Positions 11,709-26,534 of a DNA stretch of 64,000 nt are shown in pieces. The stretch is from NCBI GenBank assembly GCA_001931875.2, contig MSJH02000805.1, positions 1-64,000 on the forward strand, read 5' to 3'. The DNA comes from Byssochlamys sp. IMV 00236 (lineage: Eukaryota > Ascomycota > Eurotiomycetes > Eurotiales > Thermoascaceae). How positions within the stretch are numbered: position 1 is the first letter of the stretch; every line of letters begins with the position of its first letter. The position numbers were made by a program, and so were the translations under genes. Below the pieces are notes generated by a model that was not told the DNA's origin, did no database searches, and saw nothing but the letters and a program-made list of their open reading frames with translations.

Positions 11709-13530
11709 TTCTAATTATATTCTCTAGTTATTTATCTTTTTTTTTTATAGAATAAGTATTAGAAAGTCTTTTAACTTAAACTAAAAATTATAAGCTTTAA
11801 TAAGTCTCTATAGAGGAGTATAGTAAACTATAGATTATAATAATTAACTATAGTTACTTATAGTTAAAATAGAGTCTATTATATTCTAAAATTAATTTTA
11901 ACTAACTATAGATTTCTATAGTAATCTAAGAAATATTATAGGCTAATATTATAGATATATTTATAGATAATATAATTTTACTAAAATAACTCTTTAATAA
12001 TAATATAATTAAATAAGATAGTAATTTAATCTTTTAGCTTTAATAATATAGGCAATAGCCTTAATATTAAGGGGTATAAAGAAGCTTACTAATAACTATA
12101 ATAATTATAATAAGTATAATAATCTTAATAAATAAATATAGAGATAAGTACTAATAAAATTTAATAATAATAAGAAATATTAATAATAAAAAGAATATAA
12201 GATTTATTTACTCTAGTAATAAATAACTTTATAATAGTAGTAAGTAAAATAATTAAATATCTTTAGAAGAGGTAATAGAATATAGCTTAATTATTTAATT
12301 AAGCTATAATTAGGGAATAGCTATAATTATAGCTATAGCCTTAATAATAGCTATAATTATAGCTATAGCTATAGTTAAAGCTAAATAATTAATAAATTAT
12401 ATAATAGCTTATAGAACTTTAATAATAGCTAAAGAGACTAATATAATAATAATAAGTAAGAGTATCTACTTATTTAAATTAGAGTATCGCCTAGAGTTTA
12501 AAGGTAATATTAATATCTTTTACTTAAAGATTAAAACTTTAATACTTAAAATCTTTTAATAGGTTAATAGAGGAATTAAGGTATTAAATAGTTAAATTTA
12601 ATAAATAGTTAAATAATAAGGGTCTATATAATATAAAAGAATAGGCGTTATACCTTTACTCTTATATAAAGAATAAAGTAAAGAGATATTTAATAATATT
12701 TAAAATTAATAATTCTAATAATCTTATTTTTACTAATTATACTTTATTATAGTAATAGCTATTAGATTATTATAGTCTTACTAATACTAATATAATTATA
12801 GTATAATATATATATAACCTATAATAATATTATAACTAACTATTATAAGATTTTATTAATAAGTTTAAAATAATTATAGTTAATTTAGACTAGAATAATT
12901 CTATTTTAAATAATATCTTTAATTAAAAACTAATACTATAACTTATTTATAAAATTTACTAGAGTTATTTTACTTACCTGCTAGAGTTATATATAAAATA
13001 GAAGTATATTATATAATAGGCAGAGGTATATATTAATAAGGCTTAATATTATATAGAATAATACTCCTTAAGGGGATATTAAGAATATATAGATTTAAGT
13101 TAATTAAGAGATACTAGGAGTTATTCCTTATATAAGGAACTAGCTTAAGAGTTATAGTAAAGGGATTAAGGCTAAAATTATAGGCGGCTATTCTAGCCTA
13201 TATAGAATAATAAGAAATATATATTATTAAATAAGGAATAGAAGTAATATTAAAATAAAAGTCTCTATTTAAAATATAGGAAAAAGGGCTATTAAGAAAA
13301 GTAATATTTAAAGGCCTTTTAACTACTTATAGAATTATCCTCTATAAAAAACTAGAGAGAGAGTTAAAAATATAGGCCTATTCCCCTTTAAATAAAGGGC
13401 CTAAATTAAGTATAATACCTATATTTATTAAAATTTATATCTTATTATTATATATACTTGCGGCTAAATAAATTAAAGTTATTATCTTAGTTATAGTATT
13501 ATTATATAAGGAAAATATTATAGTTTTATT

Positions 13531-13572
13531 AATACTTATTAATAATAGTACTAATATAAATTATATAAATAT
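13531..13572 (+). pseudogene. Decayed protease active-site segment of element B
   Basis: Forward reading gives LINNSTN, matching a retropepsin LIDSGAT-type motif after G-to-A changes. The same position in element A reads LINSSIN at about 20756-20795. It lies between the gag-like and reverse-transcriptase remnants, as expected for a Gypsy pol. Confidence 0.6.
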
Positions 13573-14597
13573 TATAGTAATAGGCTAAATTAAAAGAATA
13601 TACTTAATATTAAGTCTAGTAATACTTTTAAGTATTATAGATATTAATAATATAGTATTAGCTATATTAATAAAATATTATTTTAAGTTATATTATACTA
13701 TATTAAGGGAGAATATAGAATTATATATATTTTAAGCCTTATTAATATCTTTTAATATAATCCTTAGATTACTATAGCTAATAGCTATAAACCCTAATAT
13801 AAACTAGTAATTTAGCTAAATATTCTAATAAAAACTAAAATAATAATATCTCTTATTAAAAGACTTTATAATATATATTAATTTATTAAAAGACTTTATA
13901 AAAAATATTAAACTCTTATAGATTTTAGAATAAAATTAAGATAATAATATTATAGAAGGGTTTTTATTAATATATTATATTAGTTTACTACTAATAGCTA
14001 TAAATCTTAAAGATAAAGAAGATATAATAATTATTAAGATTTTAAAGCAATATATTAATTTAATATAAGTATTTAATAAAAAGAAGGTAAAGTATCTCCT
14101 TCTCTAAAGACTAGGTATAGACTATAAAATTAATTTAATTAAGAGAGTAAAACTACTCTATAGGCCTTATTATTACTTATTAGAATAGAAAATAAATATA
14201 TTAAATAAATTCCTTAATAAATCCTTATTATAAGGAATTATCTAACTATTTATAGTACTATATATAATATTATTATTATTTATTTTAAAGGGTAAAGAAT
14301 AATTAAGATTCTATGCAGATTACTAGTTATTAAATAAATAGACTATTAAAAATAAATATTTAGTATTTATAATAAATAACCTCTTTATATAATTAAAAGG
14401 CGTTAAAGTATTTACTTAGCTAGATTTATAATTAGTATATTATTTAATTTAGATTATAGAGGAATATAAATAGAAAACTGCCTTCTAAATAAGGCAGGGA
14501 CTATTTAAATAGATAATAATACTATTTAAACTATATAATACGCCTATAATATTCTAAGTATTTATTAATAATATATTAAGGCAGTATATTAATAAAT

Positions 14598-14636
14598 ACT
14601 ATATTATATACCTAGATAATATATTAATCTTTAGTA
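14598..14636 (+). pseudogene. Decayed reverse-transcriptase active-site segment of element B
   Basis: Forward reading gives YLDNILIFS, the Gypsy catalytic box with the second aspartate lost through a GAT-to-AAT change. The preceding sequence still reads as the conserved segment upstream of the box. Element A has the same box with the same damage at about 21813-21851. Confidence 0.8.
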
Positions 14637-16884
14637 TAAATAAGAAACTGCATATATAGTATATTTATATAATCTTATAAAATCTATTAAATAACTATTT
14701 ATTCTATAAATTTAAGAAATATAAATTCTTAGTTATTATAATTATATTTTTAAGCTTTATAATAATCTTTAAGAATATATCTATAGATCTCTATAAAACA
14801 GATACTATTATATCTTAGCTAATACTATTATTATTAATAGTATTAACTTACTTCTTAAAATTTTATAACTTCTATTAATACTTTATCTATAAATATAATA
14901 TAATTATACTGCTAATAATAAAACTAATAAAATGTAATATTTTATTTATTTAGAGTAATAAGATTAATAGGAGTTTTTATTTAATTAAGTTATATTTTAT
15001 AGAAGTACTATTATTAAGGCATTTTAATATAAATAAACTATATATCTTAGAAATAGATACTAGTAGCTTTATAAGATTAGCTATCTTAAGTTAAGTATTT
15101 AAAGATAAGTTATCTTACCTAATAGTATTTAATAATGCTAAGTTTTTAAATATAGAAATAAAATAGCTAATATATAAATAAGAATTATTTATAATTATTA
15201 TAGCTTTTAAAGTCTAGAGATATTTTTTTATAGGGATTTAAGAACTAATACTTATACTTATAGATTATAATAACCTTAAGCACTTTTTAATAATATATAT
15301 TCTCTCTTAGAAGTAAGTATAGTAAGTTAAATTTTTTTTATAATTCTATTTTATAATTAAATATAAATTAGGTAAAAAGAATTTAGTAAATAGATTATTA
15401 TATAAAAATAATTATAAAACTTAATTAAAGTAGGAGAATATTTTAGCTTAATTATTATAAATTAATAGAATATAAATAAGAAATATTTATTATTCTAGGA
15501 AGAGTATTTTAATAGCTTTTTTATTATAACTAGGCGAGAATTAATATAGGAAAAGCTATTAATATATAAGGACTATAATAGAGAAAATCTTTATAAGGGC
15601 TAAAGATTATTATAAACTAATATTATAAGACTATATTAAGTAAAGCTATATTAATAATATAAAAGAGAAAGTATAGAATTAGCTAAATATATATTAAGAT
15701 AATAAGAATTTAGTATTCTATTATAACTATATTAAGATATATATACTTATAATAGGCCTTTAAATATAGATTATTAAGGAGTTTTATAATTTATTATCTA
15801 GAGAATATTTTAATAAGAATACTATAGTAAACAGAGTATAATATTAGGTATTTTAGCTAGGGCTCTTAATAATAATAAATTCTTATATTAAAAGTTATTT
15901 AGCCTATTAAAAAATTAAGTTAGCCTATATTATATATAGAGTGCTAATAGTATTATTAGTATTAAATAAACTATAAGATTATATTATTATAGATTTTATT
16001 ACTAGCCTTTTAAAAAGTAATAATATTTTAGGCCTTAGTTATTCTATAATATTAGTATTTATAAATTGTTTTAGCAGAATAGCTTATTTTATAGTATATA
16101 TATATAATATAAATAGTCTAATATTTATAAAACTATATATTAATAATATCTTTTAACTATATAGCCTTTAGGCGTTAATAATATTAAATAGAGAATTCTT
16201 ATTTATATTAGTATTTTAGTTAATAGTTGCTAAATTATTAAGAATATAGCATTAGCTATTTACTGTATTTTATCTGCAGATAAATAGAGCTATAGAGAGG
16301 TTAAATTAGACTTTAAAGAGATATTTTAAGGTTTTCTCTAATTAGAAGTAAGATAACTAGGTGCAGTTACTTCTTCTAGCAGAATATATATATAATAATT
16401 ATTAAGGATTAATAACTAAGCTATTACTATTCTTTATCTATTATAGATATTACCCTAAACCTCCTATATTAGTAAATATTCAGATTAATAAAAATAAAGA
16501 TACTAGAATATTTACAGAGAATATAGATAAACTCTATAAAGATCTAATAAACTATTTACTATTTCTCTAAGATATTATATTAAAGAAGAATTAAAGTTAG
16601 CTAATATAATTTATAGTTAGAGATAAAATATTATTAAATATAAAATATCTTTATATAAACTAGCTAAATAAAAAGTTAAATAATAAATATTAAGGGCTAT
16701 TTAAAATATTAGCTAAGATAAGCCTATAGGCCTATTAGCTAAAGCTATTAACAATATATAAAATCTATCTAATTTTCTATATCTTATTACTATTATTATA
16801 GAAGTAGAATAAATAGTATAAGAAATTAGAGCCTAAACTACTAGTGCGCATAATAAATAATATAAGATATTATATAGAGTAAGA

Positions 16885-16992
16885 AATTAATAAGATTTTA
16901 AATATAAAGAGTAAAAATTATATATTAAAATATCTAGTTAAATAGAAGGGCTATAATAACTATAAGAATATATAAGAATTAGTAAAATATAT
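16885..16992 (+). pseudogene. Decayed chromodomain of element B
   Basis: Forward reading runs EINKIL, then YILKYLVK, a stop where tryptophan stood, then KGY. This is the chromodomain pattern, in which a tryptophan precedes KGY. In chromoviruses this domain at the end of integrase binds modified histones and guides insertion into heterochromatin. RIP converts TGG to TAG, which explains the stop. Confidence 0.78.
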
Positions 16993-17154
16993 AGAAAATA
17001 CCCTAAATACTATAAGATAGTATTAAATATTTATAAATAAATTAACCTATACCCTAATAGCAGTTTAGAAATTTTATTATAAATATCCTTTTATACTAAA
17101 TATAGGTCCTAAGACCTAGTAAGAAAAGATTAAATATAAAGTATATTATTTAAA

Positions 17155-17390
17155 ACTATATATATTAAGCTAAGTAAAACTACTATTAGAAAAGAGATAA
17201 GGATTAAATATTTAAGGTATTATTTAAGATTATATATATTAAGCTAAGCAGAATTATTATTAGAAAAAAGATAAGAGTTAAATATTTAAGGTATTATTTA
17301 AGACTATATATATTAAGCTAAGCAGAATTACTATTAGAAAAGAGATAAAAATTAAATACTTAAGATATTATTTAGGACTATATATATTAA
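17155..17390 (+). repeat. 74-bp tandem repeat, about 3.2 copies
   Basis: The phrase TATATATTAAGC recurs with its AAGC at 17167, 17241 and 17315 and a diverged fourth start at 17389, giving a constant 74-bp period. Units differ mostly by transitions. The array lies downstream of the element B chromodomain and upstream of the element A insertion, so it belongs to the extra 3' module of B. Confidence 0.85.
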
Positions 17391-18869
17391 ATAATTACTA
17401 TTTAGAGCTTTAAGAGTATATATATAATAATTAAGAAAGCTATTTAGATTTTAATAGAATAAGCTCTAAAATTATATATATAAATAAGTATTATATCTAT
17501 ATTAATAGATTAAAGCTATTTAAATTTAATAAGATAAGCTAAGTAGCTATTTAAATTAAAGAAATTAAATAATTATATAAATAGACTTAAGCTATTTAAA
17601 TCTTATAAGATAAGCTAAAGTATTATATAGACCTAGAAAGTAAATATTTAAAATCTTTAAGATTAGAATAATTATTTAGATAAACCTTATTTTAATAATA
17701 AAAAATATAGAACTCTTACTATTAAATATTATATTATAATAGAATTTAAATACTATAGCAATATCTATATTCTTAAGAAATACTACTAAAATATAGAGAA
17801 TATAGAGCTAAATAAGAATTAGGACTTTAAGAATAATAATACTTTAATTAAGGAGAGAACTTAATTCTTCTTAATAGAGAAATTCTTAGATAAAATAAAT
17901 AGAACTATAAGATAGGTAGTAAATACCTTATTAGATAATATTTTAATTTTAAAAATCTTATTAAGGAGATTTATATTATTATTTATAGTATATATATTTA
18001 TAAATAGTAGTAAGAAGCTAAAGGAAATAATTAGAGATACTATATAATATAGCTTAAACCTTATCTTAAATAGAGAATAAATATCTTAGATATAATTAGT
18101 AAAGCCTATGCTATTAAAGAAATAAGAGGCTTATTATTATATTTAAATTAAATAAATTAAAAAAGACTACCCAGTTAGTATTAAATAAATAAAAGTATAG
18201 AGAAAATAATAAGATAAAGCAATTTAAAAAAGAAATCTTATATTATTAAAGCTAAGTATATTAGCTTATTATAAGGTAAGTAGTAATATTTTCCTTTAAA
18301 TAATAAAAGGGGCACTAAAACTATATATACACTAGTTTATTAATAGATAAGGTTAAATTATTTTATTAGTAAATATTAAAAAGGAAATAAATATAATTAA
18401 TATTATAATTAAACTAGCTTTTATAAATAATAATATAAAACTCTATAAAATATTTATATATAATCTAGAGCTTTAAGTCTATATAATAAGAAGCAGACTA
18501 TTTATTAAGGTTAGGGGGTAATTATAATTAAAAAATTTAAGTTTTATAATCTTAGATATTAAAATACTAAATATAAGAAGTTTTATATAAGTAATATTAA
18601 GAAGACTAAGTATATCTCTAGATTGCAGTACTTAGCGAGTCTATATAATTAAAAATATTATAGTATTATTAGACTATAATAATTAAATAGGTAAGAATAC
18701 TTAATAAATATAAACTATAGAGTTTTAGTTTAAATATTTAATAGTTAAGGCTTTAGTAAATAGATAAGTTAATATAGATATTTAATAAGTTAATATAGAT
18801 ATTTAATAGGATAAATATACTAAAATTTAATATAGCTAAATGCTTAAATAAATCTATAAGTAATATAAA

Positions 18870-18874
18870 TATAG
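18870..18874 (+). other. Left target-site duplication of element A
   Basis: TATAG directly left of the element A 5' LTR, repeated exactly at 26690-26694 directly right of its 3' LTR. Confidence 0.8.
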
Positions 18875-19029
18875 TGTTATAGAGATAAACCTCTAGACCT
18901 TAAGTTATATAACTTACTAGTTATATAATATATTATATAACTTCCTGTACTTAGATTTACTAGATCTTAAGATCTCTTCTAATCCTTTAATAAGAATAAT
19001 TTTAGCATTAACCTCTTTACCTTATATTA
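18875..19029 (+). repeat. Element A 5' LTR
   Basis: 155 bp, begins TGTTATAG and ends CTTATATTA. It aligns over its whole length with 26535-26689. I count roughly fifteen differences, all transitions. This copy is more heavily mutated than the right one, which keeps CTACGTTA at its end. Confidence 0.92.
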
Positions 19030-22000
19030 TTTTATTCTTATTCTTTATTTTTTCTTTATTAACTATAATATATTTATTAGAGAAATCTTAAGACTTAGTT
19101 TAAAAACTATAGATAATTATATTTAGCTACTAGAGACTTTATAATATAATAAAGGATTATAGCTAATTATAGAGCAATATCTATAGTAATTAACTATAAT
19201 TTTTTATAGTAAACTATAGAAGTTAATAGTTAATTATAGACTTATTATTAAAATAATAAGACTAGGCTATAGATAATAAGACCCTATTAAAATAACTCTA
19301 TAATTATAATAAGGTTAGGCAGAATAGCTATATAAAACCTAGAGTAAATCTAGGTTCTAGAGAATACTATAAAATAAAGACTATCTTAATAATAATAAGT
19401 AATATTAAATAATAATAATACTAATATTAAGTAATAAGGAATATCTTCTTTAATAAAAATATAGGATTAAAGTCCTTTAACTAATAATATTATTGTAAAA
19501 GCTATTAAGCTAATAAGGTAATTATAAGAGAGTAAGACTATAGCTAGATAATTTATTATAAACTAATAGACTTAACTATAATAAAATAATATAATTTAAG
19601 AACTATAATAATAGTTAAATATAATTATATAAAATTAATAAGTGCAGTTATTAAGTAATTAAAGATTATTAAATTAATTTAAATATATTAGTAGTTATAG
19701 ATTAGTAATAACCTTATCTTTAATATTATTAAGGAAACTTAAACTATAGCGCCTTAAGCTATTTAATAGCTTATTAGAGGAACTATATTATTAGATAATA
19801 GAGTTTAAAGAATAGTTAAATAATAAAGAACTCTATAATACTAAAGAATATATCTTCTATTTATATTCTTATATAAAAGATTAGATTAAATAATAGCTAA
19901 TAATATTAAAAATTAATAATCTTAAGAATTTAATCTTTATAAATTATACCTTACTTTAGAAATAATTGCTTAACTATTATAGACTAGTAAATATTAATAT
20001 TATAGTAGTATAAAAGATATTTAAACTTTAATAATGCTATAACTAGCTACTATAAGATTTTATTAATAATTTTAAAATAATTATAGCGGACCTAGATTAG
20101 AATAATACTATCTTAAGTAATATATTTAGCTATAAGCTAATACTATAAATTGCTTGGGAGATTTATTAAGGCTATTTTACTTATTTATTAGCCTCTTATA
20201 TTAAATAGAAGTATATAATATAATAAATAGAGTTATATATCTAGAAGAATTAGAGATATATAAAGTCTTCTCTATATAGATAAAGGGGGTATAGCTAAAT
20301 AGAGAGATAATATAATATTAAGAGTTAATTACTATAATAAAAGCTATAGGAGTTATTATAATAGGGCTATAGATAAGATTAATATTATTTATTTTAATTA
20401 TTTAGAGGTAATAAGAAATATATATTATCTAATAAGAAGTAGAAGAGATAATAAAATAAGGGCCTATATTTATATTATAGCGAGAAAGGCTATTAGAAAA
20501 AGTAATGCCTTAAGGCTTTTTAGCTATTAAAGGCCTCCTTTACCCTAAAAAACTAGAGGAGAGGGTAAAGAGATAGGCCTACTCCCCCTTTAATAGGCCT
20601 AATATTAATTAGCTTATATTATTATTAGAACTAACTATTAGTATTAATATTAAGATTAATACTTTATCTTTATATATCTCTTCTAATATATAACTTATTA
20701 TTACTGTTTTAATAATAACTCTGTTTTAATTAAATTATATAACTATATTAACTGTACTTATTAATAGTAGTATAAATGCTAATTATTTAAATATAGCTAT
20801 TATAAGTAAGATTAAGGGCTTATAGCTAATATTAAGTCCTTTATTACTTCTAAATATCTCTAATATAAATAATATCTAGTTAGTATTAGTAACTAAATAT
20901 TATTTTAAACTTTACTATATAATATTTAGTAAAGAGATAGAACTATATATATTTTATATAATCTCTATATTATTTAATCTAATATTAAGACTATTATAAC
21001 TAATAGTAATAAACCTATTAATAGACTAAGAATAAGAATAAGTATCTTAATAACTAGTTAAAAGATAGTAATTAAAGGAAGATCTTAATTTAATTAAGGA
21101 AAATAATTTTAGAGAGAGATTTATATTAATATAAAGAGTTAGATTATTTTTAACAGTAATAAATTTATAGAATAAAGAGAATATTAAGATTATAGAGATA
21201 CTTAAATAGTATATAGACTTAATAAAGGTATTTAATAAATCTAAGGTAGAGGCTTTATTTCTATAGTAACTAGAGATTAACTATAAGATCTATTTTATAG
21301 AGGGAGTAATAATATCTTATAGGCTTTATTATTATCTTTCTAAGTAAAAATTAGAAATATTTAATAAATTTCTTAATAATAGCTTATATTATAGAATTAT
21401 TCAATTATTTATAGCTCCTTATAGCTTACTACTGCTATTTATGCTAAAAGATAAAGATAATAAAGATATAGATATAAGATAAGTATATAGAGAAAACTTA
21501 GATAAAAAAAAGCTAAACCTATAATTATACGCAGACTATTAAGCGCTTAATAAATATATTTTAAAGAATAAATACTTAGTATTAACTATAGATAATCTCT
21601 TCTTTTAAATTAGGGGGGCTAAAGTATTTATAAGATTAAACTTATACTTAGCTTATTACTTTATTTAAATTATAAAGGGCTATAAGTAAAAAATAGCTTT
21701 TTATATTAAAAGAGGCTTATTTAAATAATTAATAATATTATTTAGGCTTTATAATATACTAGCGATTTTTTAAGCCTTTATTAATAGTATATTTTATAAA
21801 TATATTAATAAGTACTATATTATATACTTAGATAATATATTAATATTTAGTATAAATAAATAAGATTATACTATATATATCCGGGCGGTTTTACAGAGTC
21901 TACTAAATAACTATTTATTTTATAAATTAGAGAAATACTTATTTTTAGTAATAAGAGTTATATTTCTAAGATTTATAATAATAATAGAAAGAATAGCTAT

Positions 22001-24047
22001 AAATACCTATTAGTTAGATATAATTATTAGCTAGCTAATATTTACCTCTATATTAGCCTTAGTTTATTTCTTAAGATTTATTAATTTTTATAGGCGATTT
22101 ATTTATTACTATAATAAGATTATTTTACTACTAATAAGGCTTATTAAATAAAATATACCTTTTATTTAAGACTATAATATAAAGGCTAATTTTAAAGAGC
22201 TAAAGGAATATTTTATAAAAGCCCTATTGCTGCGCTATTTTAATTTATTTAAGCTAAAGATTTTAGAAATAAATACTAATAGTTTTACGCAATTAACTAT
22301 ATTAAGCTAAGTTTTTAAAGATAGAGAATAGTATCTAGTAGCATTTTACAGTATAAAGTTTATTAATATAAAATTATATTAGCTAATATATAAATAAGAA
22401 CTATTTATAATAGTAGATATATTTAAAGTATAATAATATTTTTTAATTAGTATTAATAAGCTAGTTAAAGTGCTTACTAATTATAATAACCTTAAGTATT
22501 TCTTAATAATAAGGATCTTAATAAAGAAATAAGTAAAATAAGCTAAATACCTTAAACAGTTTTATTTCTATATTAGATATAAATTAAAGAAGAAAAATCC
22601 TATAAATAAACTTTCTTAAAGGGATAATTATAAATTATTATAAATACTATATAATATATTAATATAATTACTTTAACTAGAGGCAATATATTATAGAGAG
22701 AGATAATAATATATATAGATAATAATAATAGAACTATATAAAGATAATATTATTATAACCGATAACTTAGCTACCTTTAAACCTTTTTTATAGAATAAGA
22801 TTAAGTAAAGCTATAATAATAATATTAAAGTAATAGTAAACTCTTAGCCTAATATATACTAGAATAAGAATAATAAGGTTTATTATTATAATAAAACTAA
22901 AGTTTATATATTAATAATAAACTTATAAATAAATATATTTAAATAGTTTTATAACTCTTACTTAAGAGGCTACTTTAGCTAAGAGGTAACTATAGATAGA
23001 ATCTACAGATAGTTATTTTAGCTAAACCTAGCTAAGATAATAGAGAATTATATATAAAGTTGCCTAGTATACTAGAGATTAAAAGCAGCCTATATAATAT
23101 ATAGAGAGTCTACTATATTTCTAATTTCTAATAGACTATAAGACTATATAGCTATAGACTTTATAATAGAATTATCAGAGAGTATTAATATATATAGACT
23201 AGAGTATTTAATTATATTAGTTTTTATTAACTGTTTTAGTTATATAGCTTACTTTATAGCCTGCGCTGCAGATATTAACTTAATAATATTTATATATCTT
23301 TATATTAATATTATATATAAAATCTATAGCCTTTAAATATTTATTATTTTTAATAAAGACTCTCTATTTATATTCTTATTTTAGATAATATTATTAAAGG
23401 TATTAAATATTAACTACTAATTCTCTATAGCTTTTTATCTATAGATAAATAGTATAATAAAGAGATTAAACTAGATATTAAAATAATACCTGCGAGTATT
23501 TATTAATTAGAAATAGAATAACTAGGTATAACTATTACTATTAGCAGAATATATATATAATAATACCTAAAGGATAGTAATAGGACTATCTCTATTTTTT
23601 ATATACTATAGTTATTACCCTAAACTACTATTGCTAATAGAAGTTCTTATAAATAGAGAATTAAATGTGTAAAAATTTATAGAAGATATAACTTTATTAT
23701 ATAAAGATCTTATTAATTACTTATTATACTTATAAGATTATATATTAAAATATTAATTAAAATATTTTATATAGTTTAAGATAGGGGATAAGGTCTTATT
23801 AAATATAAAATATCTTAAAATAAATAAGCTTAGCAAGAAATTAGATAGTAAAAAGTAAGGCTTATTTAAGGTTATTATAAAAGTTAGTTTTTAAGTATAT
23901 AGATTAAAACTCTTAATAATATATTAGATATACTCTATCTTCTATATTTTTTTATTATTATTTTAGAAGATAAGTAAATTATATTAAGAATTATAGCTAG
24001 AGCTATTAGTCTAAGTTATAAATAATTTAGGTTAATATAAAGAATAG

Positions 24048-24156
24048 GAGATAGAGAAAATCCTTAATATAAAAGGAAGAGACTATATGCTAAAATATCT
24101 TATTAAGTAAAAAGGCTATAAAGATTAGAAGAATATATAAGAGTCTATATAATACC
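24048..24156 (+). pseudogene. Decayed chromodomain of element A
   Basis: Forward reading gives EIEKILNIKGRDYMLKYLIK, a stop, then KGYKD. This is a clear chromodomain with tryptophans converted to stops. It lies just after the integrase remnant, which is the usual chromovirus position. Confidence 0.83.
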
Positions 24157-24482
24157 TTTAGAATATTATAAAGATATTATACTAATATTGGGTTTTAGTA
24201 AAGAAATTATTATATACTTTAAAGCTATTAAGAAGTTCTATAAAAAGTATTCTTTTATACTAGGTTTATATAACAATTAAATTTATATTAAATAAGCTAA
24301 ATATAGAAGTACTGTTTAGGGCAATAGTTCTAAGAGATAGAGAGATAAGGAGCTAAGCGCAATATATATTATTTAGGGCTATAGACTATTAGCTAAGCAA
24401 ATTATTACTAGTTAGAGCTATATTAAGCTAAATATAAATATTGCTGTTTAGAGCTATAATAATATAATATTTTTACTTAAAA

Positions 24483-24608
24483 GATAAGTATTAGTACTAT
24501 TTAAATTTATATATAAGCCTAGATTAGAGATACTCTTAGTTAAAGGATAAGTATTAGTACTGTTTAAATCTATATATAAGTTTAGACTAGAAGTAAGTAA
24601 ATAGATGC
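24483..24608 (+). repeat. 63-bp direct repeat, two copies
   Basis: GATAAGTATTAGTACTATTT at 24483 recurs at 24546 as GATAAGTATTAGTACTGTTT, giving a 63-bp period over two units. It lies in the extra 3' module of element A, at a position comparable to the 74-bp array of element B. Confidence 0.7.
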
Positions 24609-26534
24609 GAAGAGAATTATTTAGTTAAATCTTATTTTTAGTATTCTTTTATTATAAGAAACTCTACTATTAATTATTTTAACTTAGCCTCTTTAATAGA
24701 ATTAAGTAAATGAGTTTATTTAAATAGAGTAATTTCTTTAACAATATATAATAAAATTAAATAGTAAATAAAACTTTAAGGATAATATATCTATAGATAA
24801 AAGGGATATATTTTATCCTATTAATAAATTTATTAATAAGATAAGTAATTAAGCTTAATATATAATTAGACAGCTATTAGAATCTAATATCTTTATTTTA
24901 ATCTTGTAGAAATATGCCTTACTAATAGCATATTATATATATATTAATATCTATAGGGGACTGTGAGAAATTAGTTTAAAAACTATATATAAGGCACTCT
25001 TACTAATCTGAAATAGAGGTTAAATACCTTAGATATAATTTATTAAACCCCTTCTACTAAAGAGATTTAAGACTTAATATAGAGTTTATATAGGTAAAAT
25101 CAGAAAGGACTACTTAATAAGCCTTAAATATATAAAGAATTAGAGGTAATAGAAAGACTAAGCTGTTAAAAAAGGATATTTAATACCTTATAAACTATAT
25201 ATACTAGTATACTAGAAGGTAAGAAGTAATATATATATATAAGTTACGCGGGGGGCCCCTAAATTATATATATACTAATTTATTAATTATTAAGAATAAA
25301 TAGTACCCCTAGTAAATATTCTAAAAAAAGAGAATATTATAAATATTATAGTTAAGTTAGTATTAGCTAATAATAATAAAGAAATCTAGAGAATAATAGC
25401 TTATAATAAGGAACTATAGACCTTTATAATTAGGGAATAGCTTTTTTTTAAATAAGAGAGAACTATAGAAAGAGATTACCTTAACTTTATTATATTAAAT
25501 ATTAAAGCACTAAATATACAGTATTTTATATTAGTAATTATTAGCAAACTGGGTAAAAATTAATAAATAATAGATATATTAATAGATAAAAATAAACTAT
25601 CTTTAATTATAATTAAGAATAATATTAAGAAGCTAATCCTTAATACTCTAAATACTATAAGTAATATATTAGGGGATAATAATATAGTAGATAACTTATT
25701 TATAATAACTTAGAATAATATTAATAATATAATAATATAGGATAATAATCTTGCAGATAACTTATTTATAATAACTTAAAATAATATTAATAGCTTAATA
25801 ATATAAGATAATAGTTCTCTAAATATATTAAATAATAATTTACTAGCAACTATAGATAATAATAATAAACTTAATAATATAGAGATAAAGTTAAAATAAC
25901 TTACTTATAAGATTCTCTTAATTATTAACTTAATATTAAAATAAGAGACTATATTAGTAGATATAAATATTAATTCTAAATAGATAATTAAAATTAAACT
26001 AGATATTATAGTATTAGTAATTAATCTTACTAATAATAAACTTATTAAAAAGAAGGCTATTTATAATCTAATTATCTTATAGAATAAAAACTGCAGAAAA
26101 GTTATTAAACTAAAGGGATTAAATATTTCTAAAGCTATTTCCCTACTTAAAAACTTAGCTAAAAAGGGAGATTAAAGCAACTAGAGACTAGTAAAGAAGA
26201 AGTAGCTTAATATTTATAGGGTATTCCTCCTATAATTTTTTTTTTAAATAATATAGCTTAAGACGGCCCTATTTATCTTTTTTTTTAATATTCCTTTATT
26301 ATATTTTTATAATATTTAGTAATATTTCTCTTTCTTATAGCTGTATTAGCGATATTTTTTCTATATATTATCTTAATTTAAAATTTTAATTGCAGCTACT
26401 ATAATATCTTATAAAGATTTATAAAGCAGTATAATATTTAGAGGTATATAATAGTATTTAATAATATACTATAGTTTTTAATTTAACTTCTAAGACCTTA
26501 TATAGGTATAAGCCCCTTTAAGAGGGGGAGTAAA

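Noticed and set aside
12300..12380. Short AT-rich repeats resembling a CRISPR or satellite
   Set aside because: TAGCTATAATTATAGC-like repeats have no regular spacer pattern; they lie in the decayed gag-like region of element B and reflect low-complexity coding plus RIP.
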